A DNA stretch of 8,306 nt, taken from assembly GCA_041635755.1 (NCBI GenBank), contig JBFKUL010000123.1:1-8306 (forward strand), given 5' to 3'. The notes below the pieces were generated by a model that had not been told where the DNA came from, searched no databases, and was given only the letters and a program-made list of their open reading frames with translations. Positions 1-6,062 of the stretch are shown piece by piece. The position numbers and the translations under genes are program-made. Numbering within the stretch: the stretch's first letter is position 1; each line of letters starts with the position of its first letter. This DNA is from JBFKUL01 sp041635755. GTDB taxonomy: Bacteria; Pseudomonadota; Gammaproteobacteria; Burkholderiales; SG8-39.

Positions 1-2
1 AT

Positions 3-170
3 AGGCTCGCCGTCCGGGCGCGGACTGACCCCGCACCGGATGCAGCGGAATTTCGCGTGCTGGCGGTCGATCACGGTCCCGACATGGCGGGCCTGCCGGA
101 CCGCATCCTCATCGCCGAGGGACCCTCTGCGAAGCCGCTCCCGGAAGGACAAGGCGCGCCTACCGCGCGG
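3..170 (+). pseudogene. possible remnant of a SpoIIE/RsbT-type GHKL ATPase domain (left-truncated)
   Basis: The frame beginning at base 3 is open from the window edge and is rich in G/C at third codon positions. Its translation contains VLAVDHGPDMA followed about 13 residues later by GPSAKPLPEGQGA and an Arg-rich stretch. This resembles the N-box/G-box region of HATPase_c_2 domains in anti-sigma-factor or SpoIIE-phosphatase proteins, where the usual pattern is D-x-G-P-G-M, then G-x-S, then G-T-G-L-G-A. The key glycines are altered here (GPDM for GPGM, EGQGA for GTGLGA). Past about base 170 the resemblance stops, with no phosphatase motifs in any frame. I infer a decayed or frameshifted end of a gene that begins outside the window. 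A chance open frame in GC-rich DNA is a serious alternative, and the same bases are also open on the minus strand (71-325), sharing the same wobble positions. Confidence 0.3.
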
Positions 171-418
171 CGCGCGAGATCGTCGAGAAAAGCGTCGGGG
201 TGGCCGCGCATCGGACGCAGCGCCGCGGGCGGGCCAGCGGGATCGGCATCGGGATGCTCACGGGGCAACGCGATCTTGAGCAACATCGCCTCGCTCCACG
301 TTATGGCCTGCCCGCTCATCGACACTCACGTGAACACGCATGCGCGACCGCAAGGGGCGCTGAGCCTGCGGGGCACGGCCGCGCCTATATCACGCACCAG
401 CCCTGGCGCGGCCCGCTG
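171..418. other. stretch without an identifiable gene upstream of the receiver-kinase gene
   Basis: Several frames stay open here, but none gives a protein I recognise. The frame continuing from base 3 runs to a TGA at 417-419 that overlaps the ATG of the next gene (TGATG). That geometry is typical of translational coupling, but the encoded residues are low-complexity Arg/Ala/Gly/Pro. The frame of the downstream kinase is also open through this region, yet the added residues precede a receiver domain that starts normally at its own Met. I found no convincing promoter; a TTGAGC at 276-281 has no good -10 partner. Confidence 0.45.
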
Positions 419-1669
419 ATGCGCATTCTCATCATCGACGATGACGAGGATCTGAGGAACCTGCTCAGGCACTACCTCCGGCAGGAATGGCCCAATGCGG
501 AGGTGGAGGACTACGACCCGCTGGTCCGCGACATGCCGGACGCGTCCTTCGATCTCGCCCAATACGATCTCATTGTGCTCGACTACATGCTCGGGCGCGG
601 CGACGGCCTGGAGTGGCTGCAGGGGCTGAAGAGCCGCGCCGATTGCCCGCCGGTCATCTTCCTGACGGCGGCCGGCAACGAGATCATCGCGGTGCGTGCC
701 ATGAAGCTCGGGGCGGACGACTACCAGCGCAAGCAGGAGCTGACGCGCGAACGGCTGGTCCTGTCGGTGCGCGAGCTGACCGAAGGCGAATCCGAGCAGA
801 CGCTGTCGCCCACGCTCGCTGCCCGCATGGAGGGGCAATCGCTCGGCGCGCGGCTGGAGATTCCGGGCATCCGCGTGCTGCGGCTGATCGGCGAGGGCGG
901 CATGTCGCGTGTTTATCTCGCGTCGCGGGAAAGCGATGATGAGCCTTTGGTGGTGAAGATCCTGCGCAGCGACATCTCCTCGGACAAGACCGCCTTGTCG
1001 CGATTCATGGAGGAGTTCGCGCTGGTGGAGCGCATTCGCACGCGCCACGTGGCCCGTATTTTCGGGCACGGCACGTCCGACGGCCACGCTTATATCGTGA
1101 TGGAGTTCTTCGACGGCGGCGATCTCAACAAGCGCCTGGACGGCAAGGCGATGGTCCCGGACGAGGCGTTGCGCATTTTCCGGGAGCTTATGTTCGCGCT
1201 GGGAGACATCCACGAGCGCGGCATCCTGCACCGCGATCTGAAGCCCCAGAATCTGATGTTCCGTGTCGACGGCAGCCTCGCGATCGTCGATTTCGGTATC
1301 GCCAAGCACATCGACTCGATCGACCGTACCGGTCAGGGCGAGATCGTCGGCACGCCGCGCTACATGAGCCCGGAGCAGGTGCAGGGGCGCGCGCTCGATC
1401 TGCGCACCGACATCTACAGCGCCGGCGTGCTCCTGTTTCAAATGCTCACCGGCGAGCACCTGTTCGCCGGGCAAACCGCGGTCGAGGTGGCGATGCATCA
1501 CCTGAACACCGCGCCCCCGCCGTTGCCCGAGAAGCTCCACCACTACCAGCGCCTGCTCGACAAGCTGGTCGAGAAGGACCGCGAAGCGCGCTTTCGCAAT
1601 GCGGACGAAGTGATCGGATTCCTGGCGCGAAAGTACTATCAGGATCACGAGGCGGCGACGCTACACTAG
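419..1669 (+). CDS. response-regulator receiver fused to a Hanks-type Ser/Thr protein kinase
   Basis: This is a 416-residue soluble protein in two parts. Residues 1-118 form a CheY-like receiver with an acidic pocket D7-D8-D9, phosphoacceptor D55 (VLDYMLG), T83 and K105. The Pro that usually follows this Lys is Gln. Residues 148-405 form a complete Ser/Thr kinase: glycine loop GEGGMSRV at 158-165, catalytic Lys K180 (VVKIL), alpha-C Glu near 198-199, HRDLKPQN with D273 and N278, DFG at 291-293, and GTPRYMSPE closing the activation loop, where T304 and T312 are candidate autophosphorylation sites. There is no transmembrane segment or PASTA repeat, so it should act in the cytoplasm. The ATG at 419 is chosen because the receiver's first strand (MRILIIDDD) begins there; no clear ribosome site precedes it. 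I infer that phosphorylation of D55 by a histidine kinase gates the kinase. The cognate kinase and the substrates are unknown; the neighbouring HD-GYP protein is a candidate partner. Confidence 0.93.
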   Translation: MRILIIDDDEDLRNLLRHYLRQEWPNAEVEDYDPLVRDMPDASFDLAQYDLIVLDYMLGRGDGLEWLQGLKSRADCPPVIFLTAAGNEIIAVRAMKLGADDYQRKQELTRERLVLSVRELTEGESEQTLSPTLAARMEGQSLGARLEIPGIRVLRLIGEGGMSRVYLASRESDDEPLVVKILRSDISSDKTALSRFMEEFALVERIRTRHVARIFGHGTSDGHAYIVMEFFDGGDLNKRLDGKAMVPDEALRIFRELMFALGDIHERGILHRDLKPQNLMFRVDGSLAIVDFGIAKHIDSIDRTGQGEIVGTPRYMSPEQVQGRALDLRTDIYSAGVLLFQMLTGEHLFAGQTAVEVAMHHLNTAPPPLPEKLHHYQRLLDKLVEKDREARFRNADEVIGFLARKYYQDHEAATLH

Positions 1670-1721
1670 AACCTCCCGCGACATTGCGGCGCACGAATCG
1701 ACAGCGAAATGGCCGGATAGC

Positions 1722-2921
1722 ATGAAGAACAAGATCTCAGTCAACGAACTCAAGTTCGGCATGTACGTCTACGAGCTCGATCGCCCGTGGACCGATACAC
1801 CGTTTGTGTTTCAGGGCTTCGTGCTGAAAAGCGATGAACAGATCGAGACGCTGCGCAAATTCTGCCAGCATGTGTTCGTCGACCAGGAGCGCTCGACATC
1901 GCCGGACGAAGCGCGCGGAGTAGGTGAAGTGCCGGCGGTGCGCGGCATCAACCGCGTGCAGTACGTCGAGAAGGTTGCTGTCGATGTTGAGATGCCGGTC
2001 GCGCGCAGCACCTACGTCGCGAGCGAATCCGCGGTCACCAGCGCCTTCGAAGCGATCAAGGGCGGCGAGCAGCTCGCGGCCGAGGAAGTCCATGGCGCGG
2101 CGAAGAACATGACCGAGAGCATCGTGCGCAATCCCGACGCGATGGTGCTGTTTACCGCGCTGACCGAGCGCGGCGGATACTTCCTTAACCGGGCGCTGCA
2201 GGTCTCGGTATATATGATCAGCTTCGCGCGTTTTCTGGGCATGGAGCAGGCCGATATCGAGCGCGCCGGCATGGTCGGCCTGCTGCAGGACGTCGGCATG
2301 CTGCAGGTTCCGGACGAAGTGGTGCAGAAAGGCGGGCCGCTTAGCGGCGAGGAGCGTGCCTTCGTCAACGCGCACCTCGAGCGCGCCGTGAAGAAGCTGA
2401 GCGAGACGCATGGACTGCCCGCCGCGATCACCGATCTCGTTGCTTTGCACCACGAGCGTTACGACGGCAGCGGCTACCCGCAGGGGCTGAAGGGCGCCGC
2501 CATCGATACGATCGGCGCCATTGCGGGCATCGTGGACGTGTTCAGTGCCCTGACCTCGAAGCGCCCCTACGCAGAGCCGATCGCGCCGTCCAACGCTCTA
2601 GGCCTGCTGCACAAATGGCGCGGCCAGCAGTTTCACCCCACCCTGGTCGAGCAGTTCATCCGCTGCATCGGCATCTATCCGGTAGGCAGCGTGGTGGAGC
2701 TGAACAGCGGCGAGGTCGGGATCGTGATCTCCCAGAACCCCGCCAAGCGCCTACAACCGAGGGTGATGGTAGTGCGCGATGCCAAGGGCCAGAATCTGCG
2801 GCCGCAGAAGCTGCTCGATCTGTCGCGCTCGCCCAAAGCGGGTGGCGATCAGGTGTACCAGATCCGCCGCACCCTGGAATACGGCCGCGCCGGCGTCAGC
2901 CACAAGGACCTGGTGCTCTGA
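1722..2921 (+). CDS. DUF3391 / HD-GYP domain protein with a degenerate active site
   Basis: This 399-residue protein has an N-terminal DUF3391 domain (about 1-130; KFGMYVYELDRPW is typical) and an HD-GYP domain (about 140-315). A C-terminal extension (GIYPVGSVVELNSGEVGIV) is common in this subfamily. Active HD-GYP proteins hydrolyse cyclic-di-GMP. Here HHERYDGSGYP is intact at 243-253, as are H218 and D272. The HD pair is Gln-Asp (QD, 189-190), the usual GK is GM (192-193), and the first conserved His is replaced by about R157. Loss of these metal ligands suggests an inactive enzyme, perhaps a c-di-GMP binder or scaffold, by analogy with other degenerate HD-GYP proteins. It lies 52 bp after the receiver-kinase gene on the same strand, so co-transcription is likely. 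The ribosome site is weak (GGAT before the ATG). The family call is firm; the loss of activity is inferred. Confidence 0.92.
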   Translation: MKNKISVNELKFGMYVYELDRPWTDTPFVFQGFVLKSDEQIETLRKFCQHVFVDQERSTSPDEARGVGEVPAVRGINRVQYVEKVAVDVEMPVARSTYVASESAVTSAFEAIKGGEQLAAEEVHGAAKNMTESIVRNPDAMVLFTALTERGGYFLNRALQVSVYMISFARFLGMEQADIERAGMVGLLQDVGMLQVPDEVVQKGGPLSGEERAFVNAHLERAVKKLSETHGLPAAITDLVALHHERYDGSGYPQGLKGAAIDTIGAIAGIVDVFSALTSKRPYAEPIAPSNALGLLHKWRGQQFHPTLVEQFIRCIGIYPVGSVVELNSGEVGIVISQNPAKRLQPRVMVVRDAKGQNLRPQKLLDLSRSPKAGGDQVYQIRRTLEYGRAGVSHKDLVL

Positions 2922-2922
2922 C

Positions 2923-2940
2923 GCCCTGAAGCGTCAGGGC
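2923..2940. terminator. hairpin between convergent genes, possible bidirectional terminator
   Basis: GCCCTGA (2923-2929) and TCAGGGC (2934-2940) form a perfect 7-bp stem around an AGCG loop. The hairpin starts 1 bp after the HD-GYP stop codon, and its right arm contains the stop codon of the minus-strand response regulator (2934-2936). No T-run follows on either strand, so it is not a textbook intrinsic terminator. Its position makes a role in ending or protecting both transcripts plausible. Confidence 0.5.
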
Positions 2941-3323
2941 AGGGCGCTCCAGATTGCGCGCAGCTGCTCCGGCAGCTCCTTGGGCGCAAACGGCTTGGAA
3001 ATCGCCCCCGAAGCGCCGAGCGCAAGCAGCTCGTTCATCTCCACGCTCGAGGCCTTGGCCGTGATGAACACCACCGGCAGATCGCGCGTGGCAGGATTCT
3101 CCTTCATCTTGCCGAACAAGGTCGGACCGTCCATGCCCGGCATCATCCAGTCGAGCATCACCAGGTCGGGCTTGAACGCCGTGATGACATCGATCGCTTT
3201 CATCGGGTCGCTGACGATCTCGATCGTCATCTTGCCCAGGCGCTCGAGCGACATGCGCACGATCTTCTGGATGTCCTCGTCGTCCTCGACGTAGCACACG
3301 CGTACCAGGGGGCGGTCAGGCAT
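2934..3323 (-). CDS. single-domain CheY-like response regulator
   Basis: The 129 residues consist of a receiver domain only. The acidic pocket is E13-D14-D15, the phosphoacceptor is D58 (MLDWMMPGMDG), and the switch and conserved residues are T88 and K110 (SKPF). All key positions are intact, so it should accept a phosphoryl group from a histidine kinase. There is no output domain, so it must act by protein contact or as a shuttle in a phosphorelay. It starts 17 bp after the stop of the histidine kinase on the same strand and has its own good ribosome site, which supports an operon and makes that kinase its likely partner. The target is unknown; the receiver-kinase fusion or the HD-GYP protein next door are possibilities by proximity only. 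Confidence 0.95.
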   Translation of the reverse strand: MPDRPLVRVCYVEDDEDIQKIVRMSLERLGKMTIEIVSDPMKAIDVITAFKPDLVMLDWMMPGMDGPTLFGKMKENPATRDLPVVFITAKASSVEMNELLALGASGAISKPFAPKELPEQLRAIWSALP

Positions 3324-3328
3324 CAGGA

Positions 3329-3334
3329 TCCTCT
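3329..3334 (-). promoter_or_regulatory. ribosome binding site of the response regulator
   Basis: AGAGGA lies 5 nt before the ATG at 3323 (minus strand). It is the best Shine-Dalgarno match on the minus strand of this window and fixes the start at MPDRPLV. Confidence 0.6.
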
Positions 3335-3340
3335 ACGTGA

Positions 3341-5152
3341 TCAGCTCGAGTGCTTCGGAAGCTCAAACCAGAAGGTGGTGCCGCCGCCTTCGCGATCGAC
3401 GAAACCAATTTCCCCGTTCATCAGCTCGACCAGGCGCCGGGAGATCGAAAGCCCGAGCCCCGTTCCGCCCTTCTGGCGCGTCAGGGCCGAATCGGCCTGC
3501 GCGAAGCGAGAGAAGATCCGGTTGCGGAAATTCTCGGGAATGCCGGCACCGCGATCGTGGATGCCCACGTAGACGCGCTCACCGCGATCTTCCATCGAGA
3601 CTTCCACGGTGCCGGCCTCTGGGGAGAACTTGGCCGCATTGGACAGGAGGTTGGTGACTACCTGGAACAGGCGCTTGCGGTCGACGTTGACCTGGGCCGA
3701 GGGCAGCTGTCCCACCGCCGCGTAGCGCACCGAGAATCGCTCCGCATAAGCGCGGTTCAGCGTCATCGCTTCGCGTACCAGATCATCGAGCGCGAACACC
3801 TCGGGATGCAGCTCGATCTTGCCGGATTCGATCTTCTCGATATCGAGCAGGTCGTTGATCAGGTCGAGCAGGCGCTGCGCGTTGCGCTCGGCGATCACCG
3901 TCAGATCGGTGATGTCCTTGTCCGGCTCGCCGAGCACGCCGGAATTGACCAGTTGCAGCGAGCCGATGATCGAGGTCAGCGGGGTGCGCAGCTCGTGGGA
4001 CAGCGTCGAAGTGAACTCCTTCTTCAGGCGCTCGACTTCCAGCTGCTGGGTCACGTCGCGGCCTTGGGCGATGACCGAAAGCAGATCGCCGACGTCATTC
4101 ACGAGTGGCGTGAGGGAAAACTCGCAGCTGATCTCGAGACCGTCGCGCCGCAGGCACTGCACGCGCAGGCCGGTCACCGGCTCGCCTTTAGCGATAAAGT
4201 TGGTCCACCAGTCGCTGCCCAGTCCCGGGTCGTTGGGCGAGATCAGCGTTCGCAACAGGTTGCGGCCGGTAAGCTCGATCGCCGGGTAGCCGAAGATGTT
4301 CTCCGCCATCGGGTTCATCTCGAGCACCGTCGCATTGCGATCCGTCTCGAAGACGGCGATCGGGGCGCGCTCGGCGAACAGGGCGAGCTTACGGCCCGAC
4401 GCATCCACCTCGCGATGCGCTTCCATCAGCTCTGCGATCTGCTCTTCGAGGCGCTGGTTGAGCGACGAATAGTCTCCAGTGAGATGGCCGTAGGCGTGCC
4501 GCATCCGATAGCCGTCGCTGAACACGCGGTTGATGCGGTAGGCGACGAGCACGTTGGCGGCGTAGAAAAACGGCACCAGCACCGCGAGCGTCGTGAACAG
4601 CGTCTTGCCGTAGGTGCCCAGAATGTAGGTGAACGGAACGACGATGCTCGCCGCATACAGGGCGTAGATCGGCCAAGACGCCGCGTAGAGCGGCACGCCG
4701 CCCGACAACAGGCCTGCCAGCATGAAGGCGAGGAACACTTGCTGCTCCTCGGAGTGTGCCGGAAAGAAAACGGCAGCGGCAATGCCCCAGGTCGCGCCCG
4801 AGGCGAGCGCCGCGATGCCAAGCCACCGGTGCCATTGCTTCGGATCGGCCTGCTTCGGGTCGCTCCGGCGATAGGCCAATAGCAGGCCGAGCTGCGAAGC
4901 AGTGACCGCAGCGACCACGATCCACCACAGCAGCACGACATCCGCGAAGCGCGGATGGTACATCTCGTAGCTGGTGATGGCGCCCAGCACCAAGGTCGCG
5001 ATCACGACCACGGGCATTTGGCCGTAGAGCTGGCTTACCCGTTCAGCGAGGACCCGGGCCGGATCGGCCTTGCTCGGCTCCAAGGCCGAGACTTCGGCTT
5101 GTGCCGGGGTTGCGATGCTCGAGGCTTCGGACAGAGCGCTGCTTGGAATCAT
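3341..5152 (-). CDS. membrane-bound PAS sensor histidine kinase
   Basis: With the start at 5152 the protein has 603 residues. About residues 46-205 are hydrophobic and hold roughly six membrane segments, a built-in N-terminal sensor that I cannot assign to a named family. A helical, probably coiled-coil linker (about 228-258) leads to a PAS domain (about 260-370; VLEMNPMAENIFGYP is typical). HisKA follows with phosphoacceptor H386 (STLSHELRTPL). The HATPase carries an N box NLLSNAAKF (501-509), DRGAGIP (533-539), an F box FSRFAQ (547-552) and GGTGLGLS (562-569). All catalytic motifs are intact; there is no attached receiver. An in-frame GTG at 5242 would add 30 residues, but it lies upstream of a TATAAT and directly beside a long palindrome, so I prefer the ATG at 5152, although its Shine-Dalgarno is weak. 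It is followed by the response regulator, its likely phosphotransfer partner. Confidence 0.92.
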   Translation of the reverse strand: MIPSSALSEASSIATPAQAEVSALEPSKADPARVLAERVSQLYGQMPVVVIATLVLGAITSYEMYHPRFADVVLLWWIVVAAVTASQLGLLLAYRRSDPKQADPKQWHRWLGIAALASGATWGIAAAVFFPAHSEEQQVFLAFMLAGLLSGGVPLYAASWPIYALYAASIVVPFTYILGTYGKTLFTTLAVLVPFFYAANVLVAYRINRVFSDGYRMRHAYGHLTGDYSSLNQRLEEQIAELMEAHREVDASGRKLALFAERAPIAVFETDRNATVLEMNPMAENIFGYPAIELTGRNLLRTLISPNDPGLGSDWWTNFIAKGEPVTGLRVQCLRRDGLEISCEFSLTPLVNDVGDLLSVIAQGRDVTQQLEVERLKKEFTSTLSHELRTPLTSIIGSLQLVNSGVLGEPDKDITDLTVIAERNAQRLLDLINDLLDIEKIESGKIELHPEVFALDDLVREAMTLNRAYAERFSVRYAAVGQLPSAQVNVDRKRLFQVVTNLLSNAAKFSPEAGTVEVSMEDRGERVYVGIHDRGAGIPENFRNRIFSRFAQADSALTRQKGGTGLGLSISRRLVELMNGEIGFVDREGGGTTFWFELPKHSS

Positions 5153-5180
5153 CCCTGGGTCGCAAAGAACGCTGCGCCCG

Positions 5181-5186
5181 ATTATA
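5181..5186 (-). promoter_or_regulatory. -10 element of the histidine kinase operon
   Basis: A perfect TATAAT on the minus strand places transcription start near 5174, about 21 nt before the ATG at 5152. The bases at the expected -35 position (5204-5209, GGGCGG) do not match the consensus, so the promoter may be weak or need an activator. Confidence 0.45.
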
Positions 5187-5243
5187 GAGGAGCCTGCCCG
5201 GGGCCGCCCGAGACCCTGAGCCACCCTGAAGAAGTCTTGCACT

Positions 5244-5268
5244 CGTGTCGCGACGTCGTCGCGACACG
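5244..5268. terminator. perfect 10-bp inverted repeat downstream of lexA, probable terminator hairpin
   Basis: CGTGTCGCGA (5244-5253) and TCGCGACACG (5259-5268) are perfect inverted repeats around a 5-base CGTCG loop. A G-T wobble and one further G-C pair can extend the stem to 5242-5270. It lies 21 bp past the lexA stop codon and before the histidine-kinase promoter, where a lexA terminator is expected. No clean T-run follows on the minus strand, so Rho-independent function is uncertain; a protein-binding palindrome is an alternative. Confidence 0.55.
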
Positions 5269-5289
5269 GGCTCGATTCGTACGGTGCGG

Positions 5290-5916
5290 CTAAAGGCCTT
5301 TGCCGTTGCGGATCACGCCTACCGCGACGCCTTCAATGGTCAGCGGGTCGCGGCGCAAATCGAGCTCGATCGGCTCGAAATCCGGATTCTCGGGCAACAA
5401 TTGCACGGTATGGCCGCGGCGGCGGAAGCGCTTGACCGTCACCTCGTCGGCAAGCCGTGCCACCACGATCTGGCCGCTGCGCGCCTCCGGGCTGCGATGA
5501 ACGGCGAGCAGATCGCCCTCAAGGATGCCGGCATCGCGCATCGACAGTCCGCGCACGCGCAGCAGGTAATCGGCACGCGGCGTGAACAGGCTCGGATCAA
5601 CCTGGTAGCGGCCTTGCACGAACTCCTCGGCGAGAATCGGGCTGCCTGCGGCTACGCGTCCGACCACCGGAAGTTCCAGCAGCCGGCTGGTGCGCGGTGC
5701 ATCCTTGTCGCGCACGCGAATGCCGCGCGAGGCGCCGGAGAGGATGTCGATGACCCCCTTCTTCTCGAGCGCCCGCAGGTGCTGCTCGGCGGCGTTCACG
5801 GAACGAAAACCCATCGAGCGCGCAATTTCAGCACGTGTCGGTGGGAAGCCCGAGACTTCGGTGAGCTCCCGGATCAGGCGCAGGATCTCAGTCTGGCGAT
5901 CGGTAAGGAGGTCCAT
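5290..5916 (-). CDS. lexA: SOS response repressor LexA
   Basis: LexA represses DNA-damage genes and cleaves itself when stimulated by RecA filaments. From the ATG at 5916 the protein has 208 residues, close to E. coli LexA (202). The N-terminal winged helix-turn-helix includes FPPTRAEIARSMGFRS (24-39). The Ala-Gly cleavage site is A90-G91 (GRVAAGSP), and the catalytic Ser-Lys pair is S125 (GLSMRD) and K162 (EVTVKR). All are intact, and the C-terminus (TIEGVAVGVIRNG) is canonical. An in-frame ATG at 5952 would add 12 residues, but it lies inside the -10/operator region, upstream of the predicted transcription start, so it is rejected. A modest AAGGGT lies about 9-10 nt before the chosen ATG. 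Regulation is almost certainly autogenous through the two SOS boxes just upstream. It is divergent from the isoaspartyl peptidase gene. Confidence 0.97.
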   Translation of the reverse strand: MDLLTDRQTEILRLIRELTEVSGFPPTRAEIARSMGFRSVNAAEQHLRALEKKGVIDILSGASRGIRVRDKDAPRTSRLLELPVVGRVAAGSPILAEEFVQGRYQVDPSLFTPRADYLLRVRGLSMRDAGILEGDLLAVHRSPEARSGQIVVARLADEVTVKRFRRRGHTVQLLPENPDFEPIELDLRRDPLTIEGVAVGVIRNGKGL

Positions 5917-5930
5917 CGGCGGCTTACCCT

Positions 5931-5950
5931 TACTGTGAGTTTTTACACTC
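5931..5950 (-). promoter_or_regulatory. LexA binding site (SOS box), downstream of the -10
   Basis: On the plus strand this reads TACTGT, a T-rich core, then TACAC: CTG-N10-CAC. It matches the E. coli consensus at 13 of 20 positions, with a perfect left half-site. It covers the predicted lexA transcription start (about 5949) and early leader. Confidence 0.7.
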
Positions 5951-5968
5951 ATGGGATTATATCCAGTA
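5949..5968 (-). promoter_or_regulatory. LexA binding site (SOS box), overlapping the lexA -10
   Basis: On the plus strand the spacing is ATG-N10-CAG with a perfect right half-site (CAGTA) and an A/T core. It matches the E. coli consensus at 13 of 20 positions. It covers the TATAAT of the lexA promoter, and its centre is 18 bp from that of the neighbouring box. Two operators at lexA are also found in E. coli. Confidence 0.65.
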
Positions 5969-5983
5969 TAAGGCGTTTGGCAA
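5956..5983 (-). promoter_or_regulatory. lexA promoter
   Basis: On the minus strand TTGCCA (5978-5983) and TATAAT (5956-5961) are separated by 16 bp, a good sigma-70 promoter. Transcription should start near 5949, giving a leader of about 33 nt before the ATG at 5916. One SOS box overlaps the -10 and the other the start point, so LexA binding would block RNA polymerase. Confidence 0.75.
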
Positions 5984-6045
5984 GCGACAAGCAGGCCTGG
6001 CGCGATGGCTCCGGATCGTCGCGCACCATTGCTGCGCCGGGCGCG

Positions 6046-6054
6046 TGCGACAAT
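6046..6054 (+). promoter_or_regulatory. possible extended -10 promoter of the isoaspartyl peptidase gene
   Basis: TGCGACAAT fits an extended -10 (TGn then GACAAT). The ATG at 6063 begins 9 nt after its last base, about where transcription would start, so the mRNA may be leaderless. A TTGCTG at 6029-6034 is too close (14 bp) to be a normal -35. No Shine-Dalgarno is visible, which fits a leaderless message. Confidence 0.4.
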
Positions 6055-6062
6055 CCGCGCTC

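Noticed and set aside
276..305. TTGAGC followed by a weak -10-like GTTATG as promoter for the receiver-kinase gene
   Set aside because: The -10 match is poor and such pairs are expected by chance.
326..1648. Long open frame antisense to the receiver-kinase gene
   Set aside because: It has no recognisable domain and is fully explained as a shadow of a high-GC gene on the other strand, whose motifs are all intact.
3350..4882. Long plus-strand open frame across the histidine kinase
   Set aside because: The composition is that of an antisense frame (His/Arg/Gln/Leu rich) with no domain; the minus-strand histidine kinase is certain.
5153..5242. GTG at 5242 as start of the histidine kinase
   Set aside because: It lies beside the palindrome and upstream of the TATAAT at 5181-5186; the extra 30 residues look like random sequence.
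5917..5952. ATG at 5952 as start of LexA
   Set aside because: It falls inside the operator and upstream of the predicted transcription start. LexA homologues begin at the position of the ATG at 5916.
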